Source: Isosphaera sp.
GTDB taxonomy: Bacteria > Planctomycetota > Phycisphaerae > Phycisphaerales > UBA1924
Assembly: GCA_013822085.1 (NCBI GenBank)
Contig: PNJV01000017.1
Coordinates: forward strand, 1 to 41,524
Length of the DNA stretch: 41,524 nucleotides
Direction of reading: 5' to 3'
Part shown: piece by piece, positions 16,918 through 25,531 of the stretch
Layout of the letters: the number at the start of each line of letters is the position of its first letter
Position numbering within the stretch: position 1 is the first letter of the stretch
Position numbers and translations under genes: made by a program
Notes under the pieces: model-generated
Told to the model about the DNA's origin: nothing
The model's input: only the letters and a program-made list of their open reading frames with translations
Databases searched by the model: none

Positions 16918-18689
16918 GCTTCTGGACCACCGAGAGCGTCCGCACCGCGCTGGGCGCGCAGGTCGTGGCCCGGCACGCCCACGCCGGCGCGCCCGAGTGG
17001 GCTGCGCTGATCGCGGGGTGCTCCACCGACACGCGCACGGCACGGGCCGGGCAGGTCTTTGTCGCCCTGCGCGGCGAGCGCTTCGACGGGCACGACCACG
17101 TGCCCCAGGCGATCGCCGCTGGCTGCCCCGTGGTGGTGATCGACCGCGACCCGGCCCGGGTGCCCGGCCTGGGGCCCGAGGCCCTGCGGCAAACCGCGGT
17201 GGCGCCGCTGACGGTGCTGCGCGTGGCCGACACGGGCAAGGGCCTGCTGCGCTTGGCCGCGGCCTACCGCCGATCGCTCGAGGGGACCCGCGTGGTGGCC
17301 GTGTGCGGCTCGGCGGGCAAGACCACCACCGTGCGCTTCATCGCCGGCCTGCTGGGCCAACGCCTCCGCGGGACGGCCAGCCCCAAGTCCTACAACAACC
17401 ACGTCGGCGTGCCCACCACGATCCTCTCGGCGCGGCCGGGGGACCAGTTCCTCCTGTGCGAGGTGGGGACCAACCGGCCCGGCGAGATCGCCGAGCTGGC
17501 CTCGATCGTCGCCCCGGACATCGCGGTGATCACGTCGATCGGGCGCGAGCACCTGGAGGGCCTCGGGTCGGTCGAGGGTGTGGCGGCCGAGGAGGCCGCG
17601 GTGCTGGGCTGGGTGCGGCCCGGCGGCGTGGCCGTGCTGCCCGCCGACGCGCCCGAGCTGGCCCCGTTCGTCCGCTCGGCGCGGGCAACGCTCGGCGACG
17701 GCTCGGTGATCACCTTCGGGACCAGCGCCGGCGCCGACCTGCGCCTCACGTCGCTGCGGCACACCCTCGACGACGACGGCGGGGCCGTCGCCGAGGGGAC
17801 GATCAACGGCCGGCTGACCTTCCGCCTGCCCGCGCCGGGCCGGCACAACGCGCTCAACGCTGTGGCAGCCCTGGCGGTGGCGAGGCGCTTCGGGATCGAC
17901 CAGGACTCGGCCATCGAGGCCATGGGCGGCCTGACCCTGCCGGCCCAGCGCTGGGCCGCGGCCCGCTACGCGGCGCCCCACGGCGGCCCCGGGTGGTGCA
18001 CGGTGATCAACGACGCCTACAACGCCAACCCGGACTCGATGCTCGCCGCCGTCGAGACGTTCCTGAGCCTGACCGCCGGCCGCGGGCACGGCCGGCGCGT
18101 GCTGGTGCTCGGGGACATGCTCGAGCTGGGCGCGCAGGGGCCCCAGCTGCACGCGCAGGTCGGGCGGGCCATCGGCGCCATGACCGCTGCGCAGGCGGCC
18201 CAGCGGGCCCAAGGGAGCCCGGGGGGCACGGGCGAGGGCGAGGGCACGGCCGGAGGGAACGGGCACGGGGGGGACGGGGGGGGCACCGTGCTGCTGCCCG
18301 TGGGCCGGCTCGCTGCGACCTTGGCCGAGCACGCGGCCCAGGCCGATCCACACATGCGTGTGCACTGGGGCGCCGACGGCCGCACCCCCGAGGACGGCGC
18401 CGGGGCCGGGCCGGCGCTGGCGTCGCTGCTGCGCGCCGGCGACACGGCGCTGCTCAAGGGCTCACGCCGACTGGCGCTGGAGAGGGCCCTGGTGGGCCTG
18501 TCGCTGGCGCACCACGCCCACCCCCCGCACCCCCCGCACACCCCGCACACCCCGCACACCCCGCACACCCCGCACACCCCGCACACCCCGCACACCCCGC
18601 ACGCAGCGGCCGGCCACTCGCCGGCTCAGCCACAGGCCCACGCCCCGGTCCGAACACTCCCAGCCCCCGCCCGGCCCAGGCAGCACTGA
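16914..18689 (+). CDS. murF: UDP-MurNAc-tripeptide:D-Ala-D-Ala ligase MurF
   Basis: MurF attaches D-Ala-D-Ala to the UDP-MurNAc tripeptide. Motifs: [19 protein letters not shown] (N-terminal UDP-binding domain), the ATP loop [63 protein letters not shown] and VLGDMLELG. At 591 residues it is well above the usual 450. The excess is a Gly-rich insert (about 18184-18290) in the C-terminal domain and a His/Pro/Thr tail with seven HTP units (18518-18602). The GTG start at 16914 overlaps the murE stop as GTGA, so the two are coupled. Confidence 0.94.
   Translation: MSFWTTESVRTALGAQVVARHAHAGAPEWAALIAGCSTDTRTARAGQVFVALRGERFDGHDHVPQAIAAGCPVVVIDRDPARVPGLGPEALRQTAVAPLTVLRVADTGKGLLRLAAAYRRSLEGTRVVAVCGSAGKTTTVRFIAGLLGQRLRGTASPKSYNNHVGVPTTILSARPGDQFLLCEVGTNRPGEIAELASIVAPDIAVITSIGREHLEGLGSVEGVAAEEAAVLGWVRPGGVAVLPADAPELAPFVRSARATLGDGSVITFGTSAGADLRLTSLRHTLDDDGGAVAEGTINGRLTFRLPAPGRHNALNAVAALAVARRFGIDQDSAIEAMGGLTLPAQRWAAARYAAPHGGPGWCTVINDAYNANPDSMLAAVETFLSLTAGRGHGRRVLVLGDMLELGAQGPQLHAQVGRAIGAMTAAQAAQRAQGSPGGTGEGEGTAGGNGHGGDGGGTVLLPVGRLAATLAEHAAQADPHMRVHWGADGRTPEDGAGAGPALASLLRAGDTALLKGSRRLALERALVGLSLAHHAHPPHPPHTPHTPHTPHTPHTPHTPHTPHAAAGHSPAQPQAHAPVRTLPAPARPRQH
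18518..18602 (+). repeat. 9-bp tandem repeat coding the MurF (His-Thr-Pro)7 tail
   Basis: The unit CCGCACACC, with two variant CCGCACCCC units first, repeats in frame and encodes HPPHPP followed by HTP seven times. The complementary strand reads as the GTGCGGGG-type word seen elsewhere in the window. Confidence 0.95.
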
Positions 18690-18737
18690 CCCACGCCGGG
18701 AGCGATCCCCGCAGCCTGGCGCGCCGCCCAGACACGC

Positions 18738-19928
18738 ATGCTCTACGCGCTCTATGAAACGTTGAAACCCTGGCTGATCGAGCACGGGCTCGACTCGGCG
18801 CTCCAGGTCTTCGAGCAGGGGAGCTTCCGCGCCTTTGCGGCGGGCCTGATCGCGTTCGCGGCGGTGGTGATCGCCGGCCGGCCGGTGATCCGCTGGCTGC
18901 GCGCCAAGAAGATCGGCGACTCGGGCCAGACCGACGCCGGGGCCCTCCAGGCCACGGCCCGCAGCAAGAAGGACACGCCGACCATGGGCGGCCTGCTGAT
19001 CGTCGGGGCGGTGGGCCTGGCCTGCGCCACGCTGGGGGACATCGTCTCGAACTTCTACCTCCAGCTCGGCCTGATCGTCACGCTCTGGCTGGCGGCCATC
19101 GGCGGCGTGGACGACTGGCTCAAGCTCACCGCGGCGGCGCGGGCCCGCCGGGGGCTGCCCGGGGGCGGGCGGCAGGGGCTCTATGCCTGGGAGAAGCTGG
19201 TCTTCCAGCTCGGGCTTGGGCTGCTGGTGGGCGTCTTCGCCTATCGGCACGGGCTGGCCGCTGAGGGGCCCTCGCTGGCCCACGTGGTGAACCTGCCCTT
19301 CCAGAAGACCTTCGAGCGCGTCTCGGGCCCGCCGGCGGCGGCGCTGTGGTACATGCCCATGTGGCTCTACGTGTCCATCTGCACGGTGGGCATCGCGGGG
19401 ATGTCCAACGCGGCGAACATCTCCGACGGCATGGACGGGCTGGCCGCGGGCGTGGCCGCCGTCGCCGCCGTGGCCCTGGGGGTGCTGGCGGCGATCGCCG
19501 GCGACGCCGAGACGGCCCAGTTCCTGCTCCTGCCGCACGTGACGGGCTCGACCGAGCTGGCCGTGCTCGCTGGGGCGCTGGCCGGGGCGTGCCTGGGATT
19601 CTTGTGGTACAACTGCTCGCCCGCGTCGGTCTTCATGGGGGACACCGGGGCCCTGGCCATCGGCGGCCTGCTGGCGTATGTGGGCATCATCGTGCGGCAC
19701 GAGGCCCTGCTGGTGCTCATCTGCCTGGTCTTCGTGGCCGAGCTGGGCTCGGTCGCCCTCCAGGTGGGCTACTTCAAGCTCACCGGCGGCAAGCGGATCT
19801 TCAAGGTCGCGCCGTACCACCACCACCTGCACATGATCGGGTGGACCGAGCAGCAGGTCGTGGCCCGGTTCTGGATCATCACGGCGCTGCTGGCGATGCT
19901 GGCCCTGGCCTCGATCAAGCTCCGCTAA
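18738..19928 (+). CDS. mraY: phospho-N-acetylmuramoyl-pentapeptide transferase MraY
   Basis: MraY transfers phospho-MurNAc-pentapeptide to undecaprenyl phosphate, giving lipid I at the inner membrane. The 396-residue polytopic protein has the family motifs KKDTPTMGG, GGVDDWLKL (the Mg-binding DD pair), NAANISDGMDGLA, FMGDTGALAIGG and the histidine motif APYHHHLHMIGWTE. It lies 48 bases after murF on the same strand, continuing the cell-wall cluster. The next gene is convergent, so the usual followers (murD, ftsW, murG) are not here. There is no clear ribosome site before the ATG. Identification is secure. Confidence 0.96.
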   Translation: MLYALYETLKPWLIEHGLDSALQVFEQGSFRAFAAGLIAFAAVVIAGRPVIRWLRAKKIGDSGQTDAGALQATARSKKDTPTMGGLLIVGAVGLACATLGDIVSNFYLQLGLIVTLWLAAIGGVDDWLKLTAAARARRGLPGGGRQGLYAWEKLVFQLGLGLLVGVFAYRHGLAAEGPSLAHVVNLPFQKTFERVSGPPAAALWYMPMWLYVSICTVGIAGMSNAANISDGMDGLAAGVAAVAAVALGVLAAIAGDAETAQFLLLPHVTGSTELAVLAGALAGACLGFLWYNCSPASVFMGDTGALAIGGLLAYVGIIVRHEALLVLICLVFVAELGSVALQVGYFKLTGGKRIFKVAPYHHHLHMIGWTEQQVVARFWIITALLAMLALASIKLR

Positions 19929-20009
19929 GCCCGCTGTGCGCTCCGGCGGGCCCGGCCGCCTCATCGCGCACGCCCCCACCCCCAGCGGTCCACGGAGAGC
20001 GCGCAGAAC

Positions 20010-21515
20010 TCAGCGCACCGGCGATCGGGGGCCGGCCGGCTCGGCGACGGTGATCAGCGCACGGCGCAGCTCCACGCCCGACTGCACCACGCCGGCGGCG
20101 CCCCCCGTGACGCTCACGCGCAGCCGCGACCCGGCGGGCACGCCCTCGCCCTCGGCGGCGCCCAGCGGCACGCGCAGGCGGCCCAGGGGCGTGGCGCCGT
20201 CGAGGCGCAGCTCGCCGAGCTGGCGCCACTCCAGCTCATCCCCCCCGCCCCCCGCGCCCCCCCCGCTCCCCGCGCCGCCCCCGCTCCCCGCGCCGCCCCC
20301 CCCATCCGCCCCATCCCCGCCACCGGGCACGCCCACCAGCACGCGCACGGCGCTCTGGCCTAGGACGCGATCGCTGGCGGGGATCAGCACCCCAGCGGTG
20401 AACCACGCCGACCCCGCCGGCAGGGCCCACTCGGCCTCGATCTCCCCGGGCACGCGCACGGTGGCCGCTGAGACGATCTGGCCGTCGATCGGCCCGACGG
20501 CCACGCTCCCCGGCCAGGGCCGGTCCGGGAGCGAGCGCTCCTCCAGCAGCGTCAGGCGCGCCAGGCCGATGACCCGGGCCGAGTCGAGCACCAGCGCGCG
20601 GGCCTGGCCGCTGGCCAGCACGTGCTCGGCGTACCCCGCCGGCCCGGTCCGCAGGCGCAGGCGGATCTGCGAGACGCTCACCAGGGCCGCGTCGTCGACG
20701 GGCAGGACGCCGCCGTCGGTCGTCCACAGCCGCGGCCCCGTGGGCTCGGCGGCGGGGTTGGCCAGGGCCACCTCGGCGACGCGCGTCAGCGGCACCGATT
20801 CCACCCGGCGACCGACGTCCACCTCGATGCTCGGGTCGGGCCGGGCCCCCGGCCCGGACTGGCCGGCCCCGCCCGGGCCGATCCCGATCGACTGCACGAA
20901 GCCCTCGAGCTGATCGCCGTTGGTCAGCGTCACCGCGTCGCGCTGGGCCGGCCCGGGCGGGGCGCTGCGCCCGCGCGACCCCGCCATCAGGACCGCGCGC
21001 AGGCGCTCCAGGGGCACGCTCAGGGTGCCGACGCTGTTGGTCTCGATGGCCACCGCGTCGGCGTCGCCCACGCGCCGCGAGACGGCGCCCAGGACCACCG
21101 CGCCGTCGACCAGCTCGAAGCGCGCCCTGGCCGGCGCGGGCTGGGTGTCCAGCCCGGGCAGGTCGCTGGCGTCCCAGTCGCGGCGGGTCGCGCCGGTGTC
21201 GGCGTCGGCCCAGTCGAAGGGCACCAGGCCCAGCACCCGCCCCGGGGGCAGCTCGGTCTCGGTGCCGTCGGCCAGCACCACCGAGGCGCCGCGCTGGCCC
21301 AGCCAGGCCACGGCGCGCACCCCGAGCACCGAGGCGTCGTTGAGCACCAGGGCCCAGCGGGGGTTGGGGCCCGGCTGGAGGTCGCTCACCGACCCCTGCG
21401 CCCCGGCGCGTCCGAACGCGGCCAGCACCGCCGCGGCCGCGCACAGCGCCCACGCCGGCGCGCGCCGCCGCTGGGTGCGCTCGGGGACGCTCGATCGCGC
21501 TGGGTGGTGGCTCAT
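20010..21515 (-). CDS. exported protein of unknown function
   Basis: The 501-residue protein has a signal peptide (APAWALCAAAAVLAAFGRAGAQ). The mature part is beta-rich, with repeated pairs such as LADGTETELPPGRVLGL and LTNGDQLEGFV followed by VPLTRVAEVAL, a pattern I associate with planctomycete exported proteins that state a quantity and then a boundary strand. A Gly/Ala/Ser-rich linker (20236-20330 on the plus strand, with an 18-bp unit repeated twice) separates the last beta domain (LRVSVTGGAAGVVQSGVELRRA), which might be carbohydrate-binding-like; that is a guess. ATG at 21515 is preceded by GAGGAG. It lies 44 bases after the prenyltransferase-repeat gene, so the two probably form one transcript. 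Confidence 0.75.
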   Translation of the reverse strand: MSHHPARSSVPERTQRRRAPAWALCAAAAVLAAFGRAGAQGSVSDLQPGPNPRWALVLNDASVLGVRAVAWLGQRGASVVLADGTETELPPGRVLGLVPFDWADADTGATRRDWDASDLPGLDTQPAPARARFELVDGAVVLGAVSRRVGDADAVAIETNSVGTLSVPLERLRAVLMAGSRGRSAPPGPAQRDAVTLTNGDQLEGFVQSIGIGPGGAGQSGPGARPDPSIEVDVGRRVESVPLTRVAEVALANPAAEPTGPRLWTTDGGVLPVDDAALVSVSQIRLRLRTGPAGYAEHVLASGQARALVLDSARVIGLARLTLLEERSLPDRPWPGSVAVGPIDGQIVSAATVRVPGEIEAEWALPAGSAWFTAGVLIPASDRVLGQSAVRVLVGVPGGGDGADGGGGAGSGGGAGSGGGAGGGGDELEWRQLGELRLDGATPLGRLRVPLGAAEGEGVPAGSRLRVSVTGGAAGVVQSGVELRRALITVAEPAGPRSPVR

Positions 21516-21559
21516 GCGCTCCTCGGTGGGGCTGGGTGTGGCGGGGATTGGCGCGGCGG

Positions 21560-22774
21560 TCACTTCTGAAAGATCGGCAGGTAGCGTTTGGGCATCTGGA
21601 GGACGATGAGCGCCATGGCGGTGGCGTACGCCCGGCCGACGGTCGGGTCGCTCCAGGCGCCGTCGGCGTTCTGCCGGCCGAGCAGCTCTGCGCGGACCAG
21701 CGGCCAGAACGCGGCCCAGTGGTCCCCGCCGGCCAGGTACATGGCCTGGGCGGTGTAGTACTGGCCGTACCAGTAGTGGCTCTCGCCGCGCAGCGCGCTG
21801 CCCGGCTGGGCGAAGACGCCCAGGTACCCCAGCCCCCGCTCGATGGCGTTGTCCTGGTAGATCCCGGCGTAGTACAGCGCCGCCACGCCCGCGGCCGAGC
21901 GCGGCCAGAGCGACACCCCCGCCGGCAGCTGATACATGAACCCCCCGTCGGGGTTCTGGCACTGACGCACGTAGCGCACGGCCCGGTCGATGACGGACCT
22001 TGGGACCTCCAGGCCCGCGTTGCGCACCGACCGCAGGGCCATGATCTGGGCGATGGTCACCGACACGTCGGCGTCCTGCGGCACGGGGTTGTAGCGCCAC
22101 CCGCCCTCGGGGTTCTGGCTGCGTTCGATCAGCCGGGCCGCGCGCAGCAGCGCGTCGTGGAGCCTGCGGGCCTCGTCGGTGTCCGGGCCGCCCTGGGTCA
22201 TGCCGTAGAGCTCGCCCAGGAAGAGCGTGGCAAAGCCGTGGCCGTACATCGGCCCCGACGCCGAGGCCGCGGCGATCAGGCCCGTCTCGGTCGAGTTGTC
22301 CAGCACGTGCCGCAGGCCGCGCTCGACCTGGTCGCCGTAGCGCCCGCGGCCGGGCAGGTTGCCGTCGGCCAGCAGCGCCAGGCACGCCAGCGACGTGATC
22401 GCCACGTTCCCCTCGAAGCGCCCCGACCCGAAGCTGCCGTCCTGGTTCTGCATCGCCACCAGCGCCGCCAGGCCGCGCTCCACGGCGCGCTCAAGCTCCG
22501 GCGTGATCTCGTCGGCCAGGGCCGCGTTCTCCGCTGAGGGGGCAAGGCCCTCGGGGCGGTCGGGGGGCAGGTCGGGCGCGACCGGCTCGGCGGGGCCAGC
22601 GGGCTCGGCGGGCGCACCCGGGGCCGACGGCGGCTCCGGCTGGGCGCGATCGTCGCGCCGGCTTGCCCCGGCACCGACCGACCACACCCCAACGCCCGCC
22701 CCAACCGCGACGGCGCACCGCAGCCAGCTCGCTGACGCGACACCCCGCTTGCCCACCCGACGCCGGTCCGTCAT
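21560..22774 (-). CDS. prenyltransferase/squalene-oxidase repeat exported protein
   Basis: The 404-residue protein has a charged N-terminus and hydrophobic segment (CAVAVGAGVGVWSVGAGAS), a Pro/Ala-rich linker, then an alpha/alpha-barrel with repeats of the terpene cyclase/prenyltransferase type: QNQDGSFGS, SQNPEGGWRYNP, QCQNPDGGFMYQ and RQNADGAWSD, each followed by helical pairs. The catalytic DxDD or DCTAE motifs of real cyclases are not seen, so it is probably a binding or structural homologue. Such proteins are common in planctomycetes. It is co-directional with the exported beta-rich gene that follows. Confidence 0.82.
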   Translation of the reverse strand: MTDRRRVGKRGVASASWLRCAVAVGAGVGVWSVGAGASRRDDRAQPEPPSAPGAPAEPAGPAEPVAPDLPPDRPEGLAPSAENAALADEITPELERAVERGLAALVAMQNQDGSFGSGRFEGNVAITSLACLALLADGNLPGRGRYGDQVERGLRHVLDNSTETGLIAAASASGPMYGHGFATLFLGELYGMTQGGPDTDEARRLHDALLRAARLIERSQNPEGGWRYNPVPQDADVSVTIAQIMALRSVRNAGLEVPRSVIDRAVRYVRQCQNPDGGFMYQLPAGVSLWPRSAAGVAALYYAGIYQDNAIERGLGYLGVFAQPGSALRGESHYWYGQYYTAQAMYLAGGDHWAAFWPLVRAELLGRQNADGAWSDPTVGRAYATAMALIVLQMPKRYLPIFQK

Positions 22775-22919
22775 CGGTGCCTCCGTGCCCGGAGATCACG
22801 CCGCCCGGGGATCGCGCCCATGACCGACACACACCAAGGTCAGACGCACTATACGCCCGGCGCCTCACGCCCAGGGCACGCGCAGCTCGGCACGCGGCCA
22901 GGGGCGCCGCGGGCTGGGC
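22775..22919. other. intergenic gap
   Basis: I see nothing supported in these 145 bases. A stretch near 22840-22855 (CACTATACGC) is a little more AT-rich and could carry the promoter of the prenyltransferase-repeat gene. Confidence 0.3.
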
Positions 22920-23210
22920 TCACTCCTCGGTTTCTTCGCCCGACTGACCCTGGCCGCCCTGGGTCTGGAGGAGCATCCGCAGGTACGCGTTCTCTCGGCG
23001 GGTGGCCTCCAGGTCAAAGAGCATGTACTTGACGCTCAGGCGCAGGAAGTCGAGCGACTCCTGGAGCTCGGCGACGGTGCGCCTCATCTGGTCGTGGCGG
23101 GACTTGGTCTCCTCGGCCAGCTGGCTGACGCGCTCGCGGTCGCCATCGGGCAGAGTCTGGATCTGGCTCAGGAGGTCGTCGAGTCGCTTCTGGAAGTCCT
23201 GCTCGTTCAT
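22920..23210 (-). CDS. small conserved coiled-coil protein
   Basis: This 96-residue acidic, strongly helical protein has heptad-like spacing (LDDLLSQIQTL, QLAEETKSRHDQMRRT, LRLSVKYMLFDLEATRREN) and ends in a Gln/Gly/Glu-rich tail. I recognise the pattern LRLSVKYMLFDLEATRREN as a small protein common in planctomycetes, sometimes annotated as a transcriptional regulator without clear evidence. There is no DNA-binding motif that I can see. The ATG has AGGAG eight bases upstream. It lies downstream of the DUF3553 gene on the same strand, with a 211-base gap. The role is unknown; coding status is good. Confidence 0.85.
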   Translation of the reverse strand: MNEQDFQKRLDDLLSQIQTLPDGDRERVSQLAEETKSRHDQMRRTVAELQESLDFLRLSVKYMLFDLEATRRENAYLRMLLQTQGGQGQSGEETEE

Positions 23211-23421
23211 GTCGCCGCTCCTATGGGTTCATCCGCAGCGTGGGGACGCGGGGATGCACGGAGCAGAGCAACAACGAGCGGGCCCGGCGCAGCTGCCCTC
23301 GGTGCCAGGGGCCCGGGTCGGATAATGGGCCCGATCGGCGCGCCGAGGGCGGCTTTGTGGGCTCGTGGCTGCGAGCGCGGCGCCCAGGGCCGGGTGGGGC
23401 TGTGCCGGCTGTCGCCGCCGC

Positions 23422-24210
23422 TTAGCGCAGGGTGTCGAACCGCCGCAACACCTGTTGCGCCGCGCGCGGGGCGGCTTTGGCCAAGCGCGAGAACTCGGCG
23501 GCGTCGGCGCGGCGGGCCTCGCCGGAGACCTTCTTCATGTGGTCGTCGCGCACCACCATGAATCGGCGGTAGAGGTCCTCTAACTCGTGGCGGGAGAACC
23601 GCGTCAGCGGGTCGCGCAGGCCCGACTGAGCCGCGGCCCAGTCCAGCAGCGACGCGCCGTGCTCGGTATAGCGGTAGAGGTTGATCGTGGCGGCCAGGCG
23701 GGAGGCGGGCGTGGAGAACGGGTCGGTGCAGGCGTCGGGCAGGCGGGTCATCACGTCGCGGGCCACCGTGTGGGGCCGGCCGAGGCCCGCGCCAAAGCCA
23801 CCACCACCACCCATCCCCCCACCGTTTCCGCCCGCCCCACCACCGCCATCGCCAGCGGCCGAGCGGGCGCCCCTGCCCAGGGCCCCGCCATGCGGGGACG
23901 CGCCGCTGAAGCGGTCGTCATCGAAGAGCCCGACGCCGGCCTCGACCTCCTCGACGAGCAGCTTGGGCGCATCGGAGGCGGGCACGAGGTTGGCAAAGCC
24001 CGTGTTGAGGTTCTTGACGCCGGCGCGCTCGAAGCGGACGGTCAGGCGCTGGCAGGCCCGCCCCTCGACGGTGTCGTTGGTGGCGCTGTTGACCGTCCCC
24101 ACGCCCCACTCTGGGCGGTCCAGGTGGACCACCTTGTCGCCAAATGACCACTGCTTGACCAAGCGTTGCTCCCCTTCCAAGCGCCGCGGCGTGTTGGCCA
24201 CGCTGGGCAC
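23422..24210 (-). CDS. DUF3553 domain protein
   Basis: The 262-residue protein carries an N-terminal DUF3553-type SH3-like domain (about 22-78: FGDKVVHLDRPEWGVGTV, CQRLTVRFERAGVKNLNT, FANLVPA). A Gly-rich linker (about 103-146, plus-strand 23770-23900) follows, then a helical C-terminal domain (RLAATINLYRYTEHGASLL, RHELEDLYRRFMVVRDDHMKK). DUF3553 resembles the RNA-polymerase-interacting fold of CarD/TRCF proteins, so a nucleic-acid or polymerase role is possible, but that is inference. The start is GTG at 24210 with a poor ribosome site, so the true N-terminus may be slightly shorter. No obvious operon partner is next to it. Confidence 0.8.
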   Translation of the reverse strand: MPSVANTPRRLEGEQRLVKQWSFGDKVVHLDRPEWGVGTVNSATNDTVEGRACQRLTVRFERAGVKNLNTGFANLVPASDAPKLLVEEVEAGVGLFDDDRFSGASPHGGALGRGARSAAGDGGGGAGGNGGGMGGGGGFGAGLGRPHTVARDVMTRLPDACTDPFSTPASRLAATINLYRYTEHGASLLDWAAAQSGLRDPLTRFSRHELEDLYRRFMVVRDDHMKKVSGEARRADAAEFSRLAKAAPRAAQQVLRRFDTLR

Positions 24211-24755
24211 CTACCTACTGCTCCGAGCCCCGTCGCGGCTGACCCCATCGTGCTGGGGCATCCCGAAGGCCTGCGACTGACTGACTGCGACTGACTGCGT
24301 GCGCCCCGCGGGCGAGCGCTCACGCACCACTGACCCCCCACCCCCCGCACCCCGCTCCCCTCACCCCGCTCCCCACACCCCGCCTCCCACGACCGGCGCC
24401 CCGCACACCACGATCCGCACACCGCACGCCGCACACTGCACACGTTGCACCCCGCGCGCCCCGCACGCTGGGGCCAGCACGGCGCGCAAGCCGCCAGCGT
24501 GCACGCACGACAGGGCCACGCGACATCAGCCGCGGCGCATCGCCGGTCGGAGCCGAAGAACGAACCCTGTTGAGACACACCGGATCGTGCCGGACCGGTC
24601 GGCCCGCATCGTTCGGGCGTGACGCCGGGCCGCATGGCCGGTGATCGAGCGATCGATTTCAAAGCCGCACTTGGGCCCGTGCACCCTCTCGCGTGTAGAT
24701 CCGTTCAGATCTATGTAGGTCTTGGCGTCGTTCCGTGACTGTGTGGGTGAATGCC

Positions 24756-24775
24756 GACCGACCCTAGGGTCGGTC
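24756..24775. repeat. 20-bp perfect palindrome
   Basis: GACCGACCCT and its exact reverse complement AGGGTCGGTC abut without a spacer. The site is symmetric, as expected for a dimeric regulator. It lies about 50 bases downstream of the candidate minus-strand -10 box. Confidence 0.95.
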
Positions 24776-24826
24776 ATACGCGACCGGCGAGCATGCACGC
24801 ACGCCCCGCAACCATTCACCCTGCCT

Positions 24827-24856
24827 AGTATACGTATCGGTTCGGCGGAGGTGCAA
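24827..24856 (-). promoter_or_regulatory. candidate sigma-70 promoter, minus strand
   Basis: On the minus strand TTGCAC (24856-24851) and TATACT (24832-24827) are separated by 18 bases, a good match to -35 and -10 boxes. Transcription would run toward the DUF3553 gene more than 600 bases away, or make a short RNA. Confidence 0.45.
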
Positions 24857-25072
24857 GCTCAAAGCAGCGGTTGCTTTATTTTGTGCAAGAAATTGACACT
24901 TCACGCCCACCCCTCCTCCAGCCCCCGCACCTCCCGCCCTCCTGGCACCCCCCGTGAGCCCACGATCCTCGGCCCACGCCCGCTGCGCACCGCCCCGCGA
25001 CGGTCCCAGTGATCCCGTCGCCTATCGCACCCCGACGCCCGCGACGAACCCCTGACCAACGGACACACACCC

Positions 25073-25363
25073 ATGATCGAAGCCCTCAAGTCCGACGAGA
25101 TCATCACCAAGGTCGGCGGTAGGTTCAAGCTCTGCGCCCTCATCCAGCGCCGCCTGGTCCAGCTGATGGACGGCGCCCGCCCGATGGTCGAGCGGCACGG
25201 CAGGTCGGACCTGGAGATCGTCATCGACGAGATCATGCAGGACAAGCTCCGGCCCGAGTACGACCTGACCGACGGGCCCACGCTCGCCTCGCTCTCGCCA
25301 AGCCAGGCCCAGGGCCTGGCCGCGTCGGCTGCGGGCCAGCTCCCAGCCGATTTCCCCGCCTGA
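25073..25363 (+). CDS. rpoZ: RNA polymerase omega subunit
   Basis: The 96-residue protein matches omega in its N-terminal half: MIEALKSDEIITKVGGRFKL, ALIQRRLVQLMDGARPMV, then LEIVIDEIMQDKL. Omega helps fold and assemble the beta' subunit. The C-terminal part (about 60-96) is less conserved, as usual. It is followed by the CoaC-like flavoprotein, a neighbourhood (rpoZ-coaBC) found in many bacteria, which supports the call. There is no recognisable ribosome site before the ATG. Confidence 0.93.
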   Translation: MIEALKSDEIITKVGGRFKLCALIQRRLVQLMDGARPMVERHGRSDLEIVIDEIMQDKLRPEYDLTDGPTLASLSPSQAQGLAASAAGQLPADFPA

Positions 25364-25531
25364 GCGCGCGCTCGCTCTTGTTGATCCCCGCCCTGGCCCC
25401 CGCTCGCTGCGCGCCCACACCCCCTGAGTGCGCGCCACGCCCGCAGCAGCCGGCCTTCTATAAGCTGGCACGCCGCTGCTGACCCCCGGCAGCTGGCCCC
25501 CGGCAGCTGGCCCACGCACACCGGCGCACCG

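Larger units (their letters stand above)
24211..25072. other. 862-base non-coding region upstream of rpoZ and the DUF3553 gene
   Basis: The region has C-rich simple sequence (24333-24460, CACCCCGC-type words) and then a less GC-rich part (24640-24900). The latter holds a TAGATC-CGTTCA-GATCTA hairpin (24696-24713), a 20-bp perfect palindrome (24756-24775), a candidate minus-strand promoter (24827-24856) and a 6-bp hairpin AAAGCA/TGCTTT followed by ATTTTG (24861-24882). Frames here are short, atypical and lack ribosome sites, so I call no gene. It may hold the leader of the DUF3553 gene or a small RNA. Confidence 0.6.

Noticed and set aside
18462-19979. 505-codon minus-strand frame over mraY
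   Set aside because: Shadow of mraY and the MurF tail; its VRGVRG repeat is only the complement of the HTP coding repeat.
24299-24622. Plus-strand frame of about 107 codons
   Set aside because: Pro/His/Thr-rich simple sequence from CACCCCGC words, no ribosome site and no family.
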